From: Chloroflexota bacterium
Lineage (GTDB): Bacteria; Chloroflexota; UBA6077; CF-72
Direction of reading: 5' to 3'
DNA: 7,849 nucleotides
NCBI GenBank assembly: GCA_019247135.1
Contig: JAFAPL010000246.1
Span: 1 to 7,849, forward strand
Under the pieces are notes generated by a model, which made no database searches, was not told the DNA's origin, and saw nothing but the letters and a program-made list of their open reading frames with translations. Below, piece by piece: positions 1 to 5,026 of this stretch (within the stretch, counting starts at the first letter, position 1; each line of letters begins with the position of its first letter). The position numbers and the translations under genes are program-made.

Positions 1-57
1 CGGCCAGCCTTCGACGACCTCGAATTGGAACCTGTCAGTGCCGAATCGTTTCGTCAC
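1..57 (-). CDS. 5' end of a leftward gene, possibly NHL-repeat / amidating-lyase-like protein (partial)
   Basis: Only the first 19 codons lie in the window; the gene continues past the left edge. The start chosen is GTG at 57-55, with GGAGG at 66-62 four bases upstream, the same arrangement as at the glycosyltransferase gene further right. The peptide reads VTKRFGTDRFQFEVVEGWP. From memory of the family, a short beta-strand opening with 'EVVEGWP' is typical of NHL-repeat proteins annotated as peptidyl-alpha-hydroxyglycine alpha-amidating lyase-like six-bladed propellers, which begin this way before their first blade. That family call is inference from very few residues. An in-frame ATG at 96-94 is an alternative start without a comparable ribosome site. 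The gene is divergent from the sigma factor, a frequent arrangement for an ECF factor and a target gene, although the promoter seen here points the other way. Confidence 0.4.
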   Translation of the reverse strand, partial: MTKRFGTDRFQFEVVEGWP

Positions 58-61
58 GCAC

Positions 62-66
62 CCTCC
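62..66 (-). promoter_or_regulatory. Ribosome binding site of the truncated leftward gene
   Basis: On the minus strand GGAGG stands four bases before the GTG at 57-55. It decides for this GTG over the in-frame ATG at 96-94. The spacing is short but matches the GGAGG-4-GTG arrangement at 3845-3856. Confidence 0.4.
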
Positions 67-115
67 TATGACTCCTGGCCATTCCGCCAGACTCATGCCA
101 GCCTTCCCGCTCGCG

Positions 116-142
116 TGTCACCTGGATGCCCTCTGCTGCGTC
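116..142 (+). promoter_or_regulatory. ECF41-type promoter upstream of the sigma factor gene
   Basis: TGTCACC at 116-122 is followed, after 16 bases, by CGTC at 139-142. The published signature for ECF41 sigma factors is TGTCACA in the -35 region and CGTC in the -10 region, so this is a six-of-seven plus four-of-four match. Transcription would begin near 149-151, leaving an untranslated leader of roughly 30 bases that carries the AGGAAGG ribosome site and ends at the GTG at 178. The site therefore predicts autoregulation and supports the downstream start of the sigma gene. The match is read by eye; no scoring was done. Confidence 0.6.
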
Positions 143-161
143 AGTGGTATGACGGAAAGAC

Positions 162-168
162 AGGAAGG
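162..168 (+). promoter_or_regulatory. Ribosome binding site deciding the sigma factor start
   Basis: AGGAAGG lies nine bases before GTG 178. It decides the start, because the frame is open further upstream to the window edge, with a possible TTG at 25 that has no such site and lies upstream of the predicted promoter. Confidence 0.65.
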
Positions 169-177
169 TACCAATCA

Positions 178-1065
178 GTGGATCAGAGCCAGTTCTTAGC
201 CGAGCGTTTCGAGGCCGATCGGGCTCATCTGCGGTCAGTCGCGTACCGCCTCCTCGGCTCGACGAGCGACGCAGACGACGCCGTGCAGGAAACGTGGCTC
301 CGCCTCAGCCGCGCCGACACGACTCGAGTGGAGAACTTGACAGGGTGGTTGACGACAGTGGTCGCGCGCGTCTCGCTCGACATGTTGCGCTCGCGTACCT
401 CGCGGCATGAGGAACAATTTGGTGAGACCGTACCGGAGCCTCGGGCCGATCACGCCGAGAGCGCTGATCCGGAGCACGAGGCAGTGCTGGCTGACTCCGT
501 CGGGCTGGCGCTTCTGGTCGTGCTCGACACGCTCGGGCCGGCCGAGCGGCTTGCGTTCGTGCTGCACGACATGTTCGCGGTGCCGTTCGAAGAGATTGCA
601 TCGATCCTCGGACGCTCGCCGGCCGCCGCGAAGCAATTAGCCAGTCGCGCCCGCCGGCGCGTTCAGGGCGCTGCGCCGGACGAGGACATCGAGTCCGACG
701 TCAGCCGCCAGCGAGCGGTGGTGGACGCATTTCTGGCTGCCTCGCGCGCTGGTGATTTCGACGCGCTCCTGGCGCTACTCCATCCCAATGCTGTGCTGCG
801 CGCCGATAGCACGGTGGTCAAGCGGCCGCGCGCCAATCTGCAGCCCGAGGTGCGCGGAGCGCAGGACGTCGCGGGCGCATTCGCCGGGCGCGCCGCGGGA
901 GCCCAAACCGCGCTGGTCGATGGCTTTGTCGGAGCCGTTTGGGCCCATGGTGGTCGGCCGCTCAGCGTCTTCGAGTTCCGCATTGCCCACGGCAAGATCG
1001 TCAGCATCGACGTGGTAGGCGATCCCGAGCGGCTCGGCCAATTGGAAGTAGAGGTGCTGGCCTAG
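178..1065 (+). CDS. ECF RNA polymerase sigma factor, ECF41-like, with fused SnoaL/NTF2-like C-terminal domain
   Basis: This is a 295-residue sigma factor of the group carrying a built-in regulatory domain in place of a separate anti-sigma. Region 2 spans about residues 9-77, including the DADDAVQETWLRL helix (31-43) that contacts core polymerase and the -10 element. Region 4 spans about 118-162, with an EEIASILGRSPAAAKQLASR helix-turn-helix for the -35 element. An NTF2-like domain follows from about 178 to 295. The linker keeps PEP (86-88), and the C-terminus has DPERL (282-286), the counterpart of the family's NPDKL. The family's DGGGK motif appears degenerate: DSTVVK at 210-215. GTG 178 is chosen for its ribosome site, its promoter and its length, which is usual for the family. 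The C-terminus also resembles other SnoaL-fused ECF groups such as ECF56, so the exact group is open. The inducing signal is unknown. Confidence 0.85.
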   Translation: MDQSQFLAERFEADRAHLRSVAYRLLGSTSDADDAVQETWLRLSRADTTRVENLTGWLTTVVARVSLDMLRSRTSRHEEQFGETVPEPRADHAESADPEHEAVLADSVGLALLVVLDTLGPAERLAFVLHDMFAVPFEEIASILGRSPAAAKQLASRARRRVQGAAPDEDIESDVSRQRAVVDAFLAASRAGDFDALLALLHPNAVLRADSTVVKRPRANLQPEVRGAQDVAGAFAGRAAGAQTALVDGFVGAVWAHGGRPLSVFEFRIAHGKIVSIDVVGDPERLGQLEVEVLA

Positions 1066-1080
1066 AAGCGCCGCTTGCTA
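1063..1080. repeat. Imperfect inverted repeat spanning two convergent stop codons
   Basis: TAG-AAGC, a GCC loop, then GCTT-g-CTA form a seven-pair stem with one bulged base. The left TAG is the stop of the sigma gene and the right CTA is the stop of the leftward oxidoreductase gene. The convergent genes are only 12 bases apart. The stem is too short and lacks a T-run, so calling it a bidirectional terminator would be speculative. Confidence 0.3.
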
Positions 1081-2190
1081 TTCGACGAGCAGTGCCATGC
1101 TCTGAATTTCGGCCCGCCCGCCTTTTGGAAACGGTCTGGGCATGGGTTGGGCGATGCCGTTCCTGTCGATGCTGCGGCAACGCAGCTCGTACTCGCCGGC
1201 CGGCAGGCCATCGAGCGTGCCCACCCAGTGCACGATGGTCCAGCGCATTGGCCAACCGTTTTCCAGCCCGAGTACACCGGCGCCAGCAATCTCGGGCGGG
1301 GGATCGATGATCTCGGCACCCGCACGCCAGTCATCTTCTCGAGAGCCCCTGGGGCGAATGCTGTATTCAACCGCCGCGAGGCCGGACACACCGACCTGGG
1401 CGATGCCCTGAATCCGTATCGGCGCACGTGCGGCGGCGGGTGACGGGACCGTCAAAAAGCGGGCGAACGTCTTCATCGGACTCTCCAGCTCGTTGTTGCC
1501 GAGACGGTAGGTATCGTTCGCTCCGGGTTCATTGCTCAGCAACACCCGCTGTAGCCATTTGACGCTTTTGAATCCGTACGCCTCGGGCACGACCATGCGC
1601 ACCGGGCCGCCACGCTTGCCCGAGATGAACTCGCCGTTCAGCTTGTAAGCGACGATCACCGGCAACTCACCAGGCGGTTCCTCGAGCACTCGCCAGATCG
1701 GCAGCGTGCTCTGGAACAACTGGCGCGGATCATCATTGTGGTAACCGTGGTAGAGCACCCGTCGAATATTGCTGACGGGTTTGGCGATCCAGATCAGAAC
1801 GCGCAGCGGTACGCCCTCCCACAGGCCCATGCCAAGCGGCTCGCCGAGGTTGTTGCACGTAACGCCCTTGAGAAACCGCACCGCGTGCTGTTGCCCGAGC
1901 TCCAGCAACTGCTCAAACGTGATCACGAATGGCGCTTCGACGACGGCGTTGGTATCGGGATCCGCGGCGATGTGCAACTGCCACGTCTCGCGCTCGAGGC
2001 CGACGTGTTTGCGAACTTCAGGTGGCAGCGTGTACGGCAGCGGATTGCCGCGCTCGACGTCGCCCCACTCGTGCTGCGGGGTCAGAAATCCGTGGACGCC
2101 AATCCGCGGCTGAGTGACGAGCGACTTCGGCTGACCATCCGCAGTCCACCCCGATGAGACGGTGCCTTCGGAGACGGTCTCGAGCGACAT
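1078..2190 (-). CDS. Sulfite-oxidase-like molybdopterin-dependent oxidoreductase
   Basis: A 370-residue protein of the sulfite oxidase superfamily (oxidoreductase molybdopterin-binding domain, then a Mo-co dimerisation-type beta domain). The first domain runs about 65-215. It contains GVTCNNLGEPLG (109-120), whose Cys112 is the expected molybdenum ligand, then KLNGEFISGKRGGPVRMVVP (183-202) and YGFKSVKWL (205-213), the conserved cofactor-pocket segment. The C-terminal domain, about 255-370, has the immunoglobulin-like features GIAQVGVSGLAAVEYSI and the closing IDRNGIAQPMP. There is no twin-arginine signal and no haem domain, unlike the exported YedY/MsrP and SorA types, so it is probably cytosolic with an unknown electron acceptor and substrate. 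The start at 2190 is chosen over an upstream reading-frame extension that lies antisense to the methyltransferase. No molybdenum cofactor synthesis genes are nearby. Confidence 0.85.
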   Translation of the reverse strand: MSLETVSEGTVSSGWTADGQPKSLVTQPRIGVHGFLTPQHEWGDVERGNPLPYTLPPEVRKHVGLERETWQLHIAADPDTNAVVEAPFVITFEQLLELGQQHAVRFLKGVTCNNLGEPLGMGLWEGVPLRVLIWIAKPVSNIRRVLYHGYHNDDPRQLFQSTLPIWRVLEEPPGELPVIVAYKLNGEFISGKRGGPVRMVVPEAYGFKSVKWLQRVLLSNEPGANDTYRLGNNELESPMKTFARFLTVPSPAAARAPIRIQGIAQVGVSGLAAVEYSIRPRGSREDDWRAGAEIIDPPPEIAGAGVLGLENGWPMRWTIVHWVGTLDGLPAGEYELRCRSIDRNGIAQPMPRPFPKGGRAEIQSMALLVE

Positions 2191-2197
2191 GCGGCGC

Positions 2198-2203
2198 AGT
2201 ATA
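2198..2203 (-). promoter_or_regulatory. Possible -10 element giving a leaderless transcript of the oxidoreductase gene
   Basis: On the minus strand TATACT (five of six to TATAAT) ends exactly seven bases before the ATG at 2190. With usual spacing, transcription would begin at or next to the A of the start codon, giving a leaderless mRNA. This fits the absence of a ribosome site there. No convincing -35 element is seen: the hexamer 17 bases upstream reads GCCCGC. The call rests on one hexamer and is tentative. Confidence 0.35.
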
Positions 2204-2264
2204 CGCACGCAGGCTGCGCGGCGGGCCAGCGCGCGGTTGGCGAAGAGCCTTGCCTGGCCCGTGC

Positions 2265-2276
2265 CGTGCATGCACG
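2265..2276. repeat. 12-bp perfect palindrome over the methyltransferase start codon
   Basis: CGTGCATGCACG reads identically on both strands and is centred on the proposed start ATG (2270-2272). It lies at the edge of the 79-base gap between two divergent genes, where an operator could sit. About two perfect 12-bp palindromes are expected by chance in a window this size, so it is recorded as a structure and no role is claimed. Confidence 0.3.
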
Positions 2277-3184
2277 ATCTGGTGGTCGCATTCGACCGGT
2301 GGTACGACACCGTGGTGCGCGCAGGCAGCGCGCACCAGCGCGCGTGTTCCCGCGCATTCGGGCCAGAACAGTACATCGGGCAGAATGGCTTCGCGCGCCG
2401 CGACGACATTCTGGCGCTTGGCGCGGCAGTGGTATCGCGCGATGCGAGTCGCGTCCTTGATATTTGCTGCGGCTGCGGTGCGCCCGCGCGGTTGCTTGCG
2501 AACGAGCTCGGGTGCAGCGTCGTGGGTGTGGACTCCAGTCTGTCAGCTGTCCAGCAGTTGCAACGCTGCGCCGATGAGCAGGTCACGGCGGCGGTGGGTG
2601 ACGCCTTGGAACTACCGTTTCAAGTAGCGTGCTTCGATGCCGCGCTGGTGCTCGACAGCGTGGCGTCGATCTCCTCGGTTCGGGACCTGTTCCATGAAGT
2701 CGCCCGCGTTCTCCGCCCGGGCGGAGCTTTCGGCTGGACCGCGGAAACAGGTGATCCGCTGAGTGCGGCGGAACAGGCGCAGTTCACACGCACCACACCT
2801 CCAACTGTCATGGAGCGCGGCGCCTTACTGCAAACCGCGCGTGAATGCGGATTTTCGATCGTGGAGGTCTACGACTGGTCCAGCCACACGGCGTTGGTCG
2901 CCGAGAGACTTTTCCAGAACATCAGCCGGGATCGCGAGCTCATTGCCGCGGAGCTTGGGGTCGAGCCACTGGAGGACCTCGTGGCAACGCTCGGCACACT
3001 GGCCGAAATGCTCACGAGTGGCCGACTCGGCGAACTCGCGGTGGTGGCTCGGCGAAGCGGGCCGACGTCCACTACCCGCCGCGCCGACGATGCTGGCACG
3101 ATTCTTGCTGCGCCGCGCGCGGCTCCAACCCGGAGCACCGAGACGACCCAGTGCCGCGCTCAGCCAAACGCTCTGTATTTCTAA
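2270..3184 (+). CDS. Class I SAM-dependent methyltransferase (Methyltransf_11 type)
   Basis: A 304-residue protein with a Rossmann methyltransferase core. Motif I is VLDICCGCG (62-70), a Cys-rich variant of the usual D-x-GCG-x-G; Asp88 in VVGVDSS is the likely ribose-binding acid. GDALELPF (110-117) is the adenine-contact region, and RVLRPGG (146-152) is the post-core hallmark of small-molecule methyltransferases. The substrate cannot be read from the sequence. The start is uncertain: ATG 2270 is chosen because the preceding residues are Arg/Ala-rich and unlike the fold, but it has no clear ribosome site. ATG 2189 in the same frame is an alternative, overlapping the opposite gene's start. The fold ends near residue 262 (ELAVVARR), and the last 42 residues are Thr/Arg/Ala-rich without visible structure. 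The end overlaps the next gene by 34 bases, suggesting coupled translation. Confidence 0.8.
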   Translation: MHDLVVAFDRWYDTVVRAGSAHQRACSRAFGPEQYIGQNGFARRDDILALGAAVVSRDASRVLDICCGCGAPARLLANELGCSVVGVDSSLSAVQQLQRCADEQVTAAVGDALELPFQVACFDAALVLDSVASISSVRDLFHEVARVLRPGGAFGWTAETGDPLSAAEQAQFTRTTPPTVMERGALLQTARECGFSIVEVYDWSSHTALVAERLFQNISRDRELIAAELGVEPLEDLVATLGTLAEMLTSGRLGELAVVARRSGPTSTTRRADDAGTILAAPRAAPTRSTETTQCRAQPNALYF

Positions 3185-3705
3185 CGGGCGTGCTGCTGGG
3201 CGTGGGAATTGTCGGCGCACTGGACGAGGCGATTTTCCATCAGATCCTGCAGTGGCACACGTTCTACTGGAGTGACAGCGAAGGTCAGCGCATCTTGAGC
3301 GATGGTCTGTTCCATCTGCTTACGCTGGCGGTGTTGGTGTACGCCATCGTGCGCGTGTGGCAGACGTCGACAACATTGCACGGCCACCGCGCGGCGTTGA
3401 TCGGAGCGATACTCGTCGGCGCCGGGGGCTTCAATTTATACGACGGTCTGGTGCAGCATGCACTGCTCCACCTCCACCTCGTCAACGAGTACGTGTGTGC
3501 CAATCCAATGGCAAACAACTCGCTGGCGACGTGTGCGCCTGACATCCCGTACGAGCTCGCCTGGGGCGCGATGGCGCTTGCGCTGCTTGCCGCGGGAGCT
3601 GTGCGGTGGCGCAGCGCAGTTTGGACACATGCCAACGATGCAGCGCCTCGAAGATCAAGCGAAGGTGGCGAAACTTCACTCGGCCCGCACCCGCACGCCC
3701 GCTGA
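3151..3705 (+). CDS. DUF2243 family integral membrane protein
   Basis: A 184-residue membrane protein recognised as DUF2243 by its ordered motifs: TGVLLGVGIVGALDEAIFHQ (12-31), LSDGLFH (49-55), GAGGFNLYDGLVQH (90-103) and IPYELAW (132-138). Four transmembrane helices are visible, about 9-25, 52-70, 82-98 and 135-152. Conserved His, Asp and Glu residues lie at helix ends (Asp25, Glu26, His30, Asp51, His55, Asp98, His103), a pattern that could bind metal; that is inference, as the family has no established function. The loop before helix 4 carries Cys116 and Cys128, which could form a disulfide. GTG 3151 is chosen because the preceding in-frame residues belong to the methyltransferase overlap and the family starts a few residues before helix 1; the ribosome site is weak. 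The hydrophilic C-tail, about 30 residues, looks dispensable. Confidence 0.85.
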   Translation: MPRSAKRSVFLTGVLLGVGIVGALDEAIFHQILQWHTFYWSDSEGQRILSDGLFHLLTLAVLVYAIVRVWQTSTTLHGHRAALIGAILVGAGGFNLYDGLVQHALLHLHLVNEYVCANPMANNSLATCAPDIPYELAWGAMALALLAAGAVRWRSAVWTHANDAAPRRSSEGGETSLGPHPHAR

Positions 3706-3723
3706 AGCTGCCGGCGAGAGAGG

Positions 3724-3864
3724 ATGTGCGAAGTTGCATATGCATTCTTGCACCCGAGCGGCCGACCGGTGCCGTTCGACTGGACCTGGCATGACCTTTG
3801 CTACCACCCGCGCAGCCTGCTCCAGCGCTTCGCGGAGCAATTCTGGAGGCGATGTGAGACTTGA
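3724..3864 (+). CDS. Small ORF of 46 residues, unrecognised, between DUF2243 and glycosyltransferase genes
   Basis: This short reading frame, ATG 3724 to TGA 3862-3864, fills what would otherwise be a 148-base gap. It starts 18 bases after the DUF2243 stop and ends overlapping the glycosyltransferase GTG by 11 bases, as expected for coupled genes. The peptide is rich in aromatic, His and Arg residues and includes VPFDWTWHDLCYHPRSLLQR; the last third could form an amphipathic helix. Codon use supports it: 30 of 42 informative codons end in G or C, and 28 of 32 between codons 7 and 40. GAGAGAGG directly abuts the ATG, a poor ribosome site. I recognise no family and see no signal peptide or membrane helix. 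It may be a real small protein, a leader peptide that couples translation to the glycosyltransferase, or a remnant of a larger gene. Confidence 0.45.
   Translation: MCEVAYAFLHPSGRPVPFDWTWHDLCYHPRSLLQRFAEQFWRRCET
3845..3849 (+). promoter_or_regulatory. Ribosome binding site deciding the glycosyltransferase start
   Basis: GGAGG stands four bases before GTG 3854. It lies inside the small ORF, so ribosomes finishing that ORF would arrive at this site. It favours GTG 3854 over the in-frame ATG at 3791, which has no ribosome site. Confidence 0.55.
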
Positions 3865-5023
3865 CTATGATGTGGTGTGCCTGTCGCACTTGCGTTGGGA
3901 TTTCGTGTATCAGCGGCCGCATCACCTGGTCAGTCGGTTTGCACGCTTGACACGTGTCTTCTTTGTGGAGGAGCCGATTCCACTCGAAGAAGGCGAGTTG
4001 AAGCCGCGGCTCGACCTTTCGCCGCGTGAGCGCGGCCCGATCGTGGTCGTACCGCGTCTGCCGAGTGGAGTGAGTGCAGCCGAGAGTGACGAAATGCAGG
4101 CCAGGCTGCTGACGAATCTGTTCGATTCAGCCAACGTCCGCGAGCATGTGCGCTGGTATTACACGCCCATGGCATTAGGCATCACAGGCTCTCTGCCTGC
4201 GCCTCTGGCGACGGTCTATGACTGCATGGATCAGCTTTCGGCATTCCGCGACGCACCACCAGCCCTGTTGTTGCGGGAGCACCAGCTGTTCCGTCGCGCG
4301 GACCTGGTCTTTACTGGCGGGCAGAGTCTTTACGAGGCCAAACGATTCAGGCATCACTCGGTGCACCTGTTTCCGAGCAGCGTCGAGGTGGACCATTTCA
4401 GTACCGCCCGACAGCCGCAGCCAGACCCGGACGACCAGGCGGCAATCAGCCACCCACGCATCGGCTTCTTCGGCGTCCTGGACGAGCGATTGGATACTGA
4501 GTTACTCGCGGCCGCCGCTGACCTCCGGCCGACGTGGCAGTTCGTGCTGCTTGGTCCGATTGCTAAAATCGAGCCGACCTGCTTGCCGCGAAGACCGAAC
4601 CTGCATTATCTCGGGCCAAAGGCGTACGCCGACTTGCCGCGCTACCTGGCAGGTTGGGACGTCGCGTCGATTCCATTCGCTCGCAATGAAGCCACCCGCT
4701 ATATCAGCCCGACCAAGACACCGGAGTATCTGGCCGCTGGTTGTCCGGTTGTCTCAACGTCCATCCGAGACGTGGTCGAGCCGTACGGCGGACTCGGGTT
4801 GGCGCGCATCGCCGATACGCCGTCAGAATTTGTCGCGGCTGTCGAAGCGAGCATAGCTGAGGACCGAAGTGCTCTCTGGGCGCGAGCGGACGATTTCCTG
4901 GCCAGCACCGGCTGGGATTCAACCTGGTCGGCGATGGTGGCGCTGCTGGAGCGTGTCGTGCGAAGCCGGTCCGATGGTGTGCGCGCCCCGGCACTCCAGC
5001 GCACTGGGACGGCGAGCGCGTAG
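3854..5023 (+). CDS. Glycosyltransferase, GT-B fold, GT4-like
   Basis: A 389-residue enzyme expected to transfer a sugar from a nucleotide donor in cytosolic assembly of a surface glycan. The N-terminal half has the opening CLSHLRWDFVYQRPHHL (9-25), frequent in glycosyltransferases found beside glf, then VYDCMDQLSAF (121-131) and VFTGGQSLYEAK (152-163). The linker motif LFPSSVEVDHF (172-182) leads to the C-terminal donor domain: PRIGFFGVLDERLD (201-214), FVLLGP (230-235), and the donor-binding segment SPTKTPEYLAAGCPVV (285-300), whose Glu291 is the likely second Glu of the EX7E motif. No signal peptide or membrane span is seen. GTG 3854 is chosen because GGAGG precedes it and the family motif starts right after. 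An in-frame ATG at 3791 would add 21 residues without homologous character. The stop is three bases before glf. Donor and acceptor are unknown; UDP-galactofuranose is possible from context. Confidence 0.88.
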   Translation: MRLDYDVVCLSHLRWDFVYQRPHHLVSRFARLTRVFFVEEPIPLEEGELKPRLDLSPRERGPIVVVPRLPSGVSAAESDEMQARLLTNLFDSANVREHVRWYYTPMALGITGSLPAPLATVYDCMDQLSAFRDAPPALLLREHQLFRRADLVFTGGQSLYEAKRFRHHSVHLFPSSVEVDHFSTARQPQPDPDDQAAISHPRIGFFGVLDERLDTELLAAAADLRPTWQFVLLGPIAKIEPTCLPRRPNLHYLGPKAYADLPRYLAGWDVASIPFARNEATRYISPTKTPEYLAAGCPVVSTSIRDVVEPYGGLGLARIADTPSEFVAAVEASIAEDRSALWARADDFLASTGWDSTWSAMVALLERVVRSRSDGVRAPALQRTGTASA

Positions 5024-5026
5024 CGC

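Noticed and set aside
25..177. N-terminal extension of the sigma factor from a TTG at 25
   Set aside because: It has no ribosome site, shows no family similarity, and includes the predicted ECF41 promoter. GTG 178 with AGGAAGG gives the normal family length.
2191..2586. 132-residue upstream extension of the leftward oxidoreductase reading frame
   Set aside because: It lies antisense to the methyltransferase core, has low-complexity composition, and the family sequence begins after the ATG at 2190.
3735..3744. 10-bp palindrome TGCATATGCA as an operator for the glycan genes
   Set aside because: Palindromes this short are expected several times by chance in the window, and there is no promoter-like sequence around it.
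3791..3853. Start of the glycosyltransferase at ATG 3791
   Set aside because: It has no ribosome site, and the added residues are Ser/Thr/Ala-rich; the other frame over the same stretch, the small ORF, has the coding-like third-position bias.
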